Origin: Sphingopyxis soli
GTDB lineage: Bacteria > Pseudomonadota > Alphaproteobacteria > Sphingomonadales > Sphingomonadaceae
Direction of reading: 5' to 3'
DNA length: 64,000 nucleotides
Assembly: GCF_018682675.1 (NCBI RefSeq)
Contig: NZ_JAFMTR010000060.1
Span: forward strand, 1 to 64,000
Under the pieces are notes generated by a model. That model searched no databases and was not told where the DNA came from. It was given only the letters and a program-made list of their open reading frames with translations. A program made the translations under genes and the position numbers. Positions 17,628 to 26,234 of this stretch are shown piece by piece; position 1 is the stretch's first letter; each line of letters starts with the position of its first letter.

Positions 17628-18956
17628 ATGTCTGCCGAAACCGCGCCTTCGACGACCCCGGCCGAACGCGATGCCCGCGCGCTTCACACCGACGGCCATC
17701 CGATTTCTCCCGCCGAAATCGCCATCGGCGTCATCATAGGCCGGACGTCGGAATTTTTCGACTTCTTCGTTTATGCGATCGCGTCGGTTCTGGTGTTTCC
17801 CAAGCTGGTGTTCCCGCATCTCGACCCGCTGGAAGGCACGCTCTGGTCGTTCGCCATCTTCGCGCTCGCCTTCCTGGCGCGGCCGGTCGGCACCTTCATC
17901 TTTTCGTGGATCGACCGGACTTATGGCCGCGGCGCCAAGCTGACGATCGCGCTCTTCCTGCTCGGCGGGTCGACCGCAGCGATCGCTTTCGTGCCGAGCT
18001 ATCATTCGGCAGGCATCGGCGCGGCGCTGCTGCTCGCGCTGTTCCGCATGGGTCAGGGCGTCGCGCTCGGCGGATCGTGGGACGGCCTCGCCTCGTTGCT
18101 CGCGGTCAACGCGCCCGAAGGCAAGCGCGGCTGGTATGCGATGATCCCGCAGTTGGGCGCACCGCTCGGCCTGATCGTCGCGAGCCTGCTTTTCATGTTC
18201 CTGATCGCCGCCCTGCCTGCCGAGGATTTTCTCGACTGGGGCTGGCGCTATCCCTTCTTCGTCGCCTTCGCGATCAACGTCGTCGCGCTGTTCGCGCGGC
18301 TGCGCATCGTCGTGACGCCGGAATATGCCGAACTGTTCGAGGATCGCGAACTCGAACCGGCGACGATCACCGACACCGTGAGATCCGAATGGCGCGTCAT
18401 CGCAGTGGGCGCCTTCGCGCCGCTCGCCAGCTTCGCGATGTTCCATATGGTGACGGTGTTCCCGCTGTCGTGGGTCTTCCTGTTTACCGAGGAGACGCCG
18501 ATCCGCTTCCTGATGATCGAGGCGATTGCCGCGGTGGTCGGCGTACTGTCGATCGTCGCCTCGGGCTATCTCGCCGACCGTATTGGCCGCCGCACGCTTC
18601 TGGGCGGCACGGCGGCGGCGATCGCGGCGTTCAGCGGGTTCGCACCGCAACTGCTGGCGGCGGGCGAGGCCGGCGAAGCGGCATTCATGATCCTCGGCTT
18701 CCTGATCCTCGGCCTGTCCTTCGGCCAGTCGTCGGGGGCGCTGTCGTCGAACTTCTCGCCGCGCCATCGCTATACGGGCTCGTCACTGACCTCGGACCTC
18801 GCGTGGCTGTTCGGCGCGGGGTTCGCGCCGATGGTCGCGCTGTGGCTATCGAGCGAGTTCGGTCTGCTTGCGGCGGGCGGCTATCTGCTCTCGGGCGCGA
18901 TCGGCACGCTCGTCGCGCTGTGGCTCAACCGCGAGCTGGCGCGCACGATTGACTGA
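17628..18956 (+). CDS. MFS transporter, metabolite:proton symporter type
   Basis: 442 aa with about 12 membrane helices. SPAEIAIGVIIGRTSEFFDFFVYAIAS at the first helix (shown in pieces: GRTSEFFDFF) is typical of the ProP/ShiA/KgtP metabolite:H+ symporter branch. The loop 2-3 motif is WIDRTYGRGAKLTIAL and the loop 8-9 motif is YLADRIGRRTLLGG. Substrate is probably a small organic acid or osmolyte but cannot be read from sequence. ATG 17628 was chosen because the sequence before it (from TTG 17517) has no helix or coding character. Overlaps the mobA start by 8 bases. Confidence 0.9.
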   Translation: MSAETAPSTTPAERDARALHTDGHPISPAEIAIGVIIGRTSEFFDFFVYAIASVLVFPKLVFPHLDPLEGTLWSFAIFALAFLARPVGTFIFSWIDRTYGRGAKLTIALFLLGGSTAAIAFVPSYHSAGIGAALLLALFRMGQGVALGGSWDGLASLLAVNAPEGKRGWYAMIPQLGAPLGLIVASLLFMFLIAALPAEDFLDWGWRYPFFVAFAINVVALFARLRIVVTPEYAELFEDRELEPATITDTVRSEWRVIAVGAFAPLASFAMFHMVTVFPLSWVFLFTEETPIRFLMIEAIAAVVGVLSIVASGYLADRIGRRTLLGGTAAAIAAFSGFAPQLLAAGEAGEAAFMILGFLILGLSFGQSSGALSSNFSPRHRYTGSSLTSDLAWLFGAGFAPMVALWLSSEFGLLAAGGYLLSGAIGTLVALWLNRELARTID

Positions 18957-19497
18957 CGGGACCGGGACACGAACCGCCGGCGTCGTCCTCGCCGGCGGCC
19001 GGTCGGAACGCTTCGGCAGCGACAAGGCGGCGGCGCTGTGGCGCGGACGCCAGCTTGTCGAATGGTCGGTCGCGGCGTTGGCGCCCTATTGCGATATCAT
19101 CTTCATTTCGGGACGCGATCATCCCGCATACGTCCGCGTGTCCGATCGGCCGGGACCTGACCTCGGCCCGCTCGGCGGCCTGGCCGGAGCGTTGTTCGCG
19201 GCGAAGGAACAGGGCCGCGACCGCATCCTGTCGCTTCCCTGCGACACGCCCGAACTACCGGCCGGACTGCTTGCCATACTCTGCGCGCAGGACGGTGCGG
19301 CTTTCGTCGAGTCCTGCCCCGTCATCGGCGTCTGGCCCGTCGCCGATGGCGCGCGGCTCGAAAGCTGGCTGGCGTCCGGGAAGCCGCGTGCAATGCGCGC
19401 CTGGACCGATGAAATCGGCGCCATCGCCATCCGCGCAGATAGCCCGATTCCGAACATCAACCACCCCGCCGATCTCGCGCATCTCGATCGCCGCTGA
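18949..19497 (+). CDS. mobA: Molybdenum cofactor guanylyltransferase
   Basis: 182 aa. Nucleotidyltransferase motif VVLAGGRSERFGSDKA at about 13-28 (LAGGxSxRFGxDK of MobA), then LGPLGGLAGAL, and LPCDTPELP, where Asp binds Mg. It attaches GMP to Mo-molybdopterin for DMSO-reductase-type enzymes. The only reasonable start is TTG 18949, overlapping the MFS stop; the next upstream ATG lies inside the MFS gene and adds an Arg/Ser-rich tail. The end IPNINHPADLAHL is typical (N-x-NTPEDL). No molybdoenzyme is encoded nearby. Confidence 0.87.
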   Translation: MTDGTGTRTAGVVLAGGRSERFGSDKAAALWRGRQLVEWSVAALAPYCDIIFISGRDHPAYVRVSDRPGPDLGPLGGLAGALFAAKEQGRDRILSLPCDTPELPAGLLAILCAQDGAAFVESCPVIGVWPVADGARLESWLASGKPRAMRAWTDEIGAIAIRADSPIPNINHPADLAHLDRR

Positions 19498-19538
19498 CCG
19501 GTTGCCAAGCCCGCGGGCGCCCGATAGGGGCTGGTGCA

Positions 19539-20999
19539 GTGAACAGCAGCATCGAAATCGGAATCGACGAACGGGGAACCGCGGTTCACGTCAACGTGCA
19601 GGAACTGCTCGCGACGCGCCTGCTCGTGCAGGGCAATTCGGGGTCGGGCAAGTCGCACTTGCTGCGCCGCCTGCTCGAAGAGAGCGCGGGGCTGGTCCAG
19701 CAGGTCGTGATCGATCCCGAGGGCGATTTCGTGACCCTCGCCGACCGCTACAGCCACATCGTCGTCAACGCGGGCGACTATAGCGAGCGCGAGATCGCGG
19801 CGATGGGCGCGCGCATCCGCGAGCATCGCGCATCGGTGATCCTCGCGCTCGATACCCTCGATATCGAGGCGCAGATGAGCTGCGCCGCGATCTTCCTGAA
19901 CGCGCTGTTCGACGCCCCGCGCGAGCATTGGTTTCCGGCGCTGGTCGTCGTCGACGAAGCGCAGATGTTCGCACCCAGTGCGTCGGGCGACGTGTCCGAC
20001 ACGGTCCGCCGCGCGAGCCTTGCCGCAATGACCAACCTGATGTGCCGCGGACGCAAGCGCGGCCTCGCCGGCGCGATCGCGACGCAGCGGCTCGCCAAGC
20101 TCGCAAAGAATGTCGCGGCCGAGGCAAGCAATTTCCTGATGGGCCGCACCTTCCTCGACATCGACATGGCGCGCGCCGCCGATCTGCTCGGCATGGAGCG
20201 GCGACAGGCCGAGGCGATCCGCGACCTTGAGCGTGGGCACTTCCTCGGGCTCGGCCCGGCGATTTCGCGGCGCCCGGTTGCGGTCAGGATCGGATCGACG
20301 CAGACTTCGACCCGCGCCGGAACGCACGGCCTGCTCCCGCTGCCGAGCGCCGAGCCGCAGGATATGCGCACGATGCTGTTCGCCGAGTTGGAGACGCAGC
20401 CGCTGCCGGCCCCGGCTGTTGCGCCGCAACCCGTTGCGGCGCAGGACCTGATCCGCCAATTTGCCGAACGGGAGGGCGACGACGAAGCGTCCGTGGCCGC
20501 GCCCACATTGTTTCCCGAGGTCGAGGCGCTCGACGCCGAGCCCGCGATCATCGCCGCGCTCGAGGAAATGCTCGCCGATCCCGACTGCGCCTTTCATCCC
20601 GAATCCTTCCTCTACCAGGATTTCTCGGTGCGTTGCCGGATGCAGCGGCTCGGCCGCGTGCCGCTCGACCTGCCGCAATTCCGGCGGCGCTTCGCGCTCG
20701 CCAAGGGCGGCGTGTTCGATCCGGCCGACGCCAAGTGGCGCGAGCTACTCGAGGCCGCAGCGCGGCTGCCCGACGACATGCTCGCGCCCTTCGTCCAGAT
20801 CGCGCGCGCGGCGATGGAGGGCAGTCCCTGCCCCGACGACGACGCGCTCGGCCGCGCCTATGGCACCCGCTCTCCGGGGAGGATCCGGCGGCTCGTCGAA
20901 TATATGGAAAAGCAAGGCGCGATCGTCGTCCGCTCCGATTTCGGCGGGCGGCGTTCGATCGGCATCCCCGAACTGGGGCTGAGCACCGAGGCCGAGTGA
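19539..20999 (+). CDS. HerA-like/DUF87 ATP-binding protein
   Basis: 486 aa, GTG start. Walker A GNSGSGKSH at about 33-41; Walker B LVVVDEAQMFAP at about 134-145; then a sensor-like region RKRGLAGAIATQRLAKL with a conserved Gln/Arg (about 170-186). This is the HerA/FtsK-type DUF87 ATPase core. The C-terminal half (about 250-486) is different: an acidic linker, then helical segments and a final winged-helix-like region (GRIRRLVEYMEKQGAIVVR). A NurA nuclease partner, usual for HerA, is absent, so a role in end resection cannot be claimed. It follows mobA by 41 bases. Confidence 0.72.
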   Translation: MNSSIEIGIDERGTAVHVNVQELLATRLLVQGNSGSGKSHLLRRLLEESAGLVQQVVIDPEGDFVTLADRYSHIVVNAGDYSEREIAAMGARIREHRASVILALDTLDIEAQMSCAAIFLNALFDAPREHWFPALVVVDEAQMFAPSASGDVSDTVRRASLAAMTNLMCRGRKRGLAGAIATQRLAKLAKNVAAEASNFLMGRTFLDIDMARAADLLGMERRQAEAIRDLERGHFLGLGPAISRRPVAVRIGSTQTSTRAGTHGLLPLPSAEPQDMRTMLFAELETQPLPAPAVAPQPVAAQDLIRQFAEREGDDEASVAAPTLFPEVEALDAEPAIIAALEEMLADPDCAFHPESFLYQDFSVRCRMQRLGRVPLDLPQFRRRFALAKGGVFDPADAKWRELLEAAARLPDDMLAPFVQIARAAMEGSPCPDDDALGRAYGTRSPGRIRRLVEYMEKQGAIVVRSDFGGRRSIGIPELGLSTEAE

Positions 21000-21024
21000 T
21001 CGAGACGGCGGCCACCGCGAAGGG

Positions 21025-21597
21025 TCAGCCGATCCAACCCGCCGTCTGCGCCAGCACCCAAAGGCCGATCACCAGAAACAGGGCCGCCGCCGCGATCCGC
21101 ACCTTCGCGAGATCGACGCGTTTCAGCAAGGCGTTGCCCAGGAATACCGCCGGTACATTGGCGATCATCATCCCCAGCGTGGTACCCGCCGTCACCAACG
21201 CCACATTGTGATACTGCGCGCCAAGCGCGACGGTCGCGATCTGCGTCTTGTCGCCCATCTCGACCAGAAAGAAGGCGACAAGCGTCGTCAGGAACGCCCC
21301 GAAACGCGGCTTTGGCGCGTCCTCATCCTCGAACGTGTCGGGGATCAGCGTCCACGCCGCCATCGCCACGAACGACAGGCCGACCGCATAGCGAAAAACC
21401 GGGCTATCGAGGAAAGCCGCCGCCTGCGCGCCCAGCAGTGCGGCAAGCGCATGGTTGGCAAGCGTCGCGACCAAGATGCCCAGGATGATCGGCAGCGGAC
21501 GGTTGAACCGCGTCGCGAGTAGCATCGCGAGCAACTGCGTCTTGTCGCCGACTTCGGCGAGAGCGACGATCGCGGTCGAGGTGAACAGGGCTTCCAT
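21025..21597 (-). CDS. GDT1/TMEM165-family cation (Mn2+) exporter
   Basis: 190 aa, six helices in two repeats. Each repeat carries the family signature E-x-G-D-K-T: EVGDKTQ at 15-21 and EMGDKTQ at 113-119. Members export Mn2+ or exchange Ca2+/Mn2+ for H+. ATG 21597 starts the first repeat directly; a longer frame upstream runs through the riboswitch. Preceded by a yybP-ykoY riboswitch, which strongly supports manganese homeostasis as its role. Convergent with the HerA-like gene. Confidence 0.93.
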   Translation of the reverse strand: MEALFTSTAIVALAEVGDKTQLLAMLLATRFNRPLPIILGILVATLANHALAALLGAQAAAFLDSPVFRYAVGLSFVAMAAWTLIPDTFEDEDAPKPRFGAFLTTLVAFFLVEMGDKTQIATVALGAQYHNVALVTAGTTLGMMIANVPAVFLGNALLKRVDLAKVRIAAAALFLVIGLWVLAQTAGWIG

Positions 21598-21609
21598 GAA
21601 CAGACTCCG

Positions 21610-21660
21610 GGGCCGGGCGGCAGGCAATTCCAACGGACATCGTTCCCCGCCGCCCGGCCC
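21610..21660 (-). promoter_or_regulatory. Long hairpin between riboswitch and GDT1 start
   Basis: A perfect 12-bp stem (21610-21621 with 21649-21660) encloses a 27-base loop, in RNA sense GGGCCGGGCGGC ... GCCGCCCGGCCC. It ends 12 bases before the GDT1 ATG, just before the likely ribosome binding site CGGAG. No U-run follows, so it more likely acts on translation or as a transcription pause than as an intrinsic terminator. Probable expression platform of the adjacent Mn riboswitch. Confidence 0.6.
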
Positions 21661-21667
21661 GGACGGA

Positions 21668-21790
21668 AGGTTCGATGCCATTGGTCTCGCCCAAGCGGTG
21701 ATCCGCTTCCTCCGCACCACGGCCTCTCGACCGAGCATGTTGACGCGGTGGCCCGTCCGATGCCGGACGGCTGGCTACTCCCCAGATGAC
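21668..21790 (-). ncRNA. yybP-ykoY manganese riboswitch
   Basis: Read on the minus strand, the region opens with CUGGGGAGUAGCC, the invariant GGGGAGUAGC of this class. Next comes a perfect hairpin CCGUCCG-GCAU-CGGACGG, then GUCAACAUGC, a near-invariant internal segment, and later GCGAGACCAAUGGC. The order matches the two-leg yybP-ykoY fold that binds Mn2+ between its loops. The downstream gene is a GDT1/TMEM165 exporter, a standard regulon member. Boundaries are approximate. The UAG in GGGGAGUAG is also the stop codon of the small lipoprotein gene upstream. Confidence 0.85.
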
Positions 21791-22002
21791 GGGCGCGCGT
21801 TAGACGGCTTTGCCGCGTCTGGCAAGGCTTGCGGTGTTTCGTCGGCCGCGGCGGCCGCTTTGTCTGCCTCGGCGATATCGGCGTCCATCTGCTTCGCCCG
21901 CGCCTCGACCTCCTTCGCGGCCTTGTCATAGCGCTCGTCGAAGCTCGGCTCGTCATGGCACGCCGCCAGCAGGAGCATTGGCAGAAGGACGAGCCCCCGC
22001 AT
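21775..22002 (-). CDS. Small predicted lipoprotein
   Basis: 75 aa. The N-terminus MRGLVLLPMLLLAAC ends in a lipobox (LAAC, Cys15). The mature part is charged and Ala-rich (AKEVEARAKQMDADIAEADK), predicted helical or coiled. ATG 22002 overlaps the tamB stop (TGATG) with an AAGGAT site inside tamB, so it is translated with tamB. Its stop codon lies in the 5' motif of the manganese riboswitch. Function unknown; the tamB coupling hints at an envelope role. Confidence 0.75.
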   Translation of the reverse strand: MRGLVLLPMLLLAACHDEPSFDERYDKAAKEVEARAKQMDADIAEADKAAAAADETPQALPDAAKPSNARPSSGE

Positions 22003-25000
22003 CAATAATCCTTCCGGTAGCGGATGCTGACGTTCGTCTGCCCCGAGCCGCCTGCCTGGCTGAGCAGCGACAGCGCGCGCGTCAGGCTGATCTCGAGCTG
22101 CGTCGCGGTATAGCCGCGCGCGTCGGTGATCACCTCCAGATAGATATCCTTGGTGATGTACTGCCCAGCGGCAAGCGCGGTCCCGCGTCCCGTCACATCG
22201 TCGGGGCCGAGCACGCGCAACCGGTCAATTCCCGCCGCCGATTGCAGCGCGCCGAGCGGGCTGAGCCCCCCGCCCCCGCTGCTCAGCGCATTGAGCGATG
22301 CCGCGAGCTGCACCGCCTGCAGCGGCGACAGCGACGTTATCGAATCGCCGAACAGGATGCGCGAAACGATCTCGTCCTGCGGCAGACCCGGCACGCTGGA
22401 AAAGGCGACCTGCGGATTGCTCGCGCGGCCGGTGACCGCGACGGTCACGGTCACATTGTCGAAGGTGTCGCTCGCGAGCAGGCGCAGCGCGGGGTCGAAG
22501 GCGTCACCGGTCGGGAAGGTCACGCGCCCTTCCTCCAGCTCGAACGAGCGCCCTGCGAAATCGAGCGTCCCGCGCACCAGTTCGATCTCGCCGTTGACGC
22601 GCGGCGCGACCGTCGTGCCGCCGAGCTGGACGTCGGCCTGCCATTCGGATTCGAGCCCCATGCCCTTGACATAGATCTGGTCCTTGGCGCGCATCCGGAT
22701 ATCGAGCCGGATCAGGTCGAACAGGCTGCCGCCGACCGCTGCGAGCCCGTCGCCGCTGATCCGCCGGCGCCCGGTCGGCAGCTTCCGCCGCACGCCGGTC
22801 AGCACCGGCACGCTCGCCGCGCCTTCGCGGACGATCCGGTAGCGCGTCTCGGGAAGGCGCAGATCGCCCGAGAGCAGCGCGGCCTGCCCCGCGACCTTTT
22901 CGAGACGCAGCGTCCCGTTTGCGCGCGCGGCGATATTCTCGCTCTTCGCGAGCCGTGCATTGTCGAGCGTCGCGCTGATATCCATCGGGTAACCGTCGGC
23001 CTGCGACAGGCTGACATATCCTTTCGCCTGCACCGTCCCTTCGCCTGCCTTCGCGGTCAATTGCTCGATTTCCAGCCGGTTGCCGGTGAACCGGCCGTTG
23101 ACGACCATGTCGGTCAGGCGCGTGCCATAGGTCTGGTTTTCATAGACCATCCCGTTGCCGCGCACGACGCCCTGCAAGCAGGGATCGCTGAGCTGGCAGC
23201 TGAAATCGGCGGCGACCGCGACCGGCCCCGATACGCCCTGGTTGGCCGGGCCGGCGAATGAATAGAGCGTATCGGCAGGGCCATTGTAGCGCAGCCCGCC
23301 GCTCAGCGGCGCGGCGCGCAGCCGGGTCAACCAGTCGCCGGCGCCGGGTCCGAGTGGACGCAGCGACGCCTGCAAGCGGCCGATCACGCTGCCGCGCTTG
23401 CGCACGACCGCGCGCGCTTCGCCGCCGTCGCTCAGCAGCTTGCCCGCGAAATTGATATCGACCGGCTGGCTGACCGAGGCGGCGGTTGTGCGTGTGAAGC
23501 CGGTGACGGTCAGCCGCGCATCGGCGCGCGGGAACGCGTCGGTGTGCGCCTGTTCGAAATCGATGCTCCCCGTCGCGCGGCCGCCGAGCCCGAGACCGGG
23601 ATAGATGGCGTTGACGATCGCCATATTCGCGCGGTCGAGACGGCTCTGGATCATGATCCCCTCACCGAAGCGGCCGGCGATGCGCGCGCTGCTGCCGCGT
23701 TCGAGCGCGACCGTCGTCGGCAGAAGTTCGTAATAGTCGCGATGCGGAACGATGCGCGCGGGCGAGGTGGTGCGAAAATCGACGCCCGTCGCGCGGCCGA
23801 CGACCGACGCGCGCCACAATTCAGGCTGGAGATCGGCGTTGGCGGCGATGCGGAACGGCACCCCGCTCTCGCCCTCGACCAGCGCCTGCGCCTGCCCGCG
23901 CCCGTCGCGGTAATCGATCTTCACGCGCCCGACCGCGATGTCATATTGGCGGATCTGCGTGTCGGCGAGCCGGATGTCGGCGACGATATGCGGCTTGTCG
24001 TAGAGGACGATATCGGCGTCGACGACCGCCGAACCGACCGCGAGATTTGCGGCACCCGGCAGGACGACGTCGTTCGCGCGAACATTGACGGCGGCCGCCT
24101 GATATCGCCCCTGCCCGCTCAGCCGGACAAGGCCGCCAAGCCCCTGTCCCGACGCGTCGAGCCGCCCGACGAACGGCCCCGCCGCGCTCTTTTCCAGCCG
24201 CCCGCTGAATCCGATGCCCGACAGATCGCCGCGTTCGATATCGATCGCCAGCGGTCCCGCCGCCGTGAGCAGCACGACGTCCGCCGACAGTGGACCATAG
24301 TCGGTCTCCCCCGTCGCGGCGAGGCGATATCCGTTCGGCGCGCCGGTGATCCGCGCGACCAGCTTCGCGAGCCCGATGCCCAGACCCGGCCGGTCCGCGG
24401 TCACGACCGCTCGCGGATCGCTGACTGTCCCGGCGAGCTGGACCCCGACCGGTCCATAGTCGGTCGAATGCGCCCGCGCCGCGAGCTGGATCCGGCCACC
24501 CGGCGCATAGGTCCCCTGCCCGCCCGTCACGCGGAGCTTCGGCGCCGAAAGCCGCAAATTGGCGAAGCGAACGATCCCGTCGGTGCCATAGCGGACGTCA
24601 CCCGACGCAGTCGCATTGCCACCGACGAAATCGCGTACTCCGGAATTGAAGAGCTTGGTCGAACGCGCCCGGACGCGGCCGGCAATCTCGAACCCGCCGC
24701 GCGGCGCGGTCTTGAGGTCGGCGTCGGTGTCGATGTCGAAGAGGCCGACGCTCTCGATCCGATAGTCGTTCACCCGCCCGTCGATCGCGCCGGTGTAGAA
24801 CCCCTTGTTCAGATCGGCGATGACGATCGCTTTCGCGTCGATGCGCGGCGAGCGCAGGCGCAGATTGTCGCTGAGGATACGGCCGTCCTTGTAGGCAAGG
24901 TCGCCGTCCAGCCGCACCTGCACCAGCGTGCCGCCCGCCACCGTGTCGAGCCCGCGGATGCGCGCCGCGCGCCCCGCCACGGGCACGAAAATCTGGTCGG

Positions 25001-26234
25001 CATCGACGCGCGCCTTGCCGGCAAGGCTCAGCGTTTCGACGACGATGTCGTTGAACGCGAGACTGTTGGCATTCGCCTGATACGCCACCGTCGGCAGCGC
25101 GAAGGCGCCGTCAAGCGCAGCGGTCGCGCGTAGCCCGGTGCCACGCACCGATTTCGCGAGCGCATCGGGGCGCAGGATATTGAGCGCGAGCCGCAGATCC
25201 TCGTACCGGTTGTCACCCAGATCGACGCCCCCGCTGACGCCGAGCCGGAAAGCATTCGAAGACAGCCGTCCGTCGATGTCGGCCTTTCGTTTATCGAGCC
25301 GCGCGGTCAGGTCGACCGCGGTCTCGGGGCCCAGCAGTGCCGCGGTCTGCCCGGCGAACAGCCGCGACGCCTGTGTCACGCCTTTCATCGCCACCGTCCC
25401 GTCGCGCGCCGAGAGCGCGAGGTTGGCGAGCGGCCCGGCGCCGAGATTGGCGGTCAGCGCACCGTCCCAGCGCTTCCAGTCGCCGCGCCCGTCGAGCTTC
25501 GCGGTCAGCGTCTCCTTGAACCCGCCCATCGCCGCGAGCACGCCGCCCGCCGGAGCATGGAGGTCGAGTGTCATCGCCAGCCGGTTCTTGTCGGGCACGG
25601 CATCGAGAACGAGCGCGAGCTTGTCGCCCTTTGCCGTCCGGCCGATGGTCTCTGCGTTCGCCGTCACCTGCGCGCGGCGATCGGCGATTGCGATCTTGCC
25701 ATCGAGCGTCGCGACCTGCCGCTCGCCGGTGATCGCCGGCTCGAACACGAGCCGGTCGACGCGCACCTTCCGCACGTCGATATCGATGTCGGGCAGCAGT
25801 GGCTCGCCGGTGTCGGGGACCGGCTTGAACGCGGGCAATCGCTCGACCACCAGCGTCTGTGCGGTCGCCGAGCGGAGGTCGATATGATTCTTCAGATATT
25901 TGAACGGCCGCCAGTCGATCCGCACTTCGGGCGAGCGGAGGAATATGCCCTTGGGATCGCCGAGGGTGAAGTCGCGGATGACCATCTCGCCGAACAGCGA
26001 TCCGTCGAGCCGGCCGATGCCGATCTTCATCCCGTTCTCGAACCGATATTTCTCGACCTGGTTCGCGACGAAACGCCGCCCCGCATCGCTGTTCAGCCCG
26101 GCGAGGAACAGGCCGACAAGCGCAACCAGCCCGAGCAATGTCAGGCCAATCCATTTGGCGATCCACAGCGGCCAGGACAGGGTCGCCGTCTTGGGCGCCG
26201 ACTCCTCGACCGCGATGATCGCCTCGTCGCCCAT
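22002..26234 (-). CDS. tamB: Translocation and assembly module protein TamB
   Basis: 1410 aa, typical. One N-terminal signal-anchor helix (about 28-50, WIGLTLLGLVALVGLFLAGL), then a very long repetitive beta domain of AsmA/TamB type crossing the periplasm. The C-terminal TamB (DUF490) domain ends ARGYTATQLEISLTRALSLL and a final RYRKDY. With TamA it helps deliver outer-membrane proteins and, as an AsmA-like bridge, probably phospholipids. ATG 26234 overlaps the tamA stop (ATGA), so the pair is translationally coupled. Confidence 0.95.
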   Translation of the reverse strand: MGDEAIIAVEESAPKTATLSWPLWIAKWIGLTLLGLVALVGLFLAGLNSDAGRRFVANQVEKYRFENGMKIGIGRLDGSLFGEMVIRDFTLGDPKGIFLRSPEVRIDWRPFKYLKNHIDLRSATAQTLVVERLPAFKPVPDTGEPLLPDIDIDVRKVRVDRLVFEPAITGERQVATLDGKIAIADRRAQVTANAETIGRTAKGDKLALVLDAVPDKNRLAMTLDLHAPAGGVLAAMGGFKETLTAKLDGRGDWKRWDGALTANLGAGPLANLALSARDGTVAMKGVTQASRLFAGQTAALLGPETAVDLTARLDKRKADIDGRLSSNAFRLGVSGGVDLGDNRYEDLRLALNILRPDALAKSVRGTGLRATAALDGAFALPTVAYQANANSLAFNDIVVETLSLAGKARVDADQIFVPVAGRAARIRGLDTVAGGTLVQVRLDGDLAYKDGRILSDNLRLRSPRIDAKAIVIADLNKGFYTGAIDGRVNDYRIESVGLFDIDTDADLKTAPRGGFEIAGRVRARSTKLFNSGVRDFVGGNATASGDVRYGTDGIVRFANLRLSAPKLRVTGGQGTYAPGGRIQLAARAHSTDYGPVGVQLAGTVSDPRAVVTADRPGLGIGLAKLVARITGAPNGYRLAATGETDYGPLSADVVLLTAAGPLAIDIERGDLSGIGFSGRLEKSAAGPFVGRLDASGQGLGGLVRLSGQGRYQAAAVNVRANDVVLPGAANLAVGSAVVDADIVLYDKPHIVADIRLADTQIRQYDIAVGRVKIDYRDGRGQAQALVEGESGVPFRIAANADLQPELWRASVVGRATGVDFRTTSPARIVPHRDYYELLPTTVALERGSSARIAGRFGEGIMIQSRLDRANMAIVNAIYPGLGLGGRATGSIDFEQAHTDAFPRADARLTVTGFTRTTAASVSQPVDINFAGKLLSDGGEARAVVRKRGSVIGRLQASLRPLGPGAGDWLTRLRAAPLSGGLRYNGPADTLYSFAGPANQGVSGPVAVAADFSCQLSDPCLQGVVRGNGMVYENQTYGTRLTDMVVNGRFTGNRLEIEQLTAKAGEGTVQAKGYVSLSQADGYPMDISATLDNARLAKSENIAARANGTLRLEKVAGQAALLSGDLRLPETRYRIVREGAASVPVLTGVRRKLPTGRRRISGDGLAAVGGSLFDLIRLDIRMRAKDQIYVKGMGLESEWQADVQLGGTTVAPRVNGEIELVRGTLDFAGRSFELEEGRVTFPTGDAFDPALRLLASDTFDNVTVTVAVTGRASNPQVAFSSVPGLPQDEIVSRILFGDSITSLSPLQAVQLAASLNALSSGGGGLSPLGALQSAAGIDRLRVLGPDDVTGRGTALAAGQYITKDIYLEVITDARGYTATQLEISLTRALSLLSQAGGSGQTNVSIRYRKDY

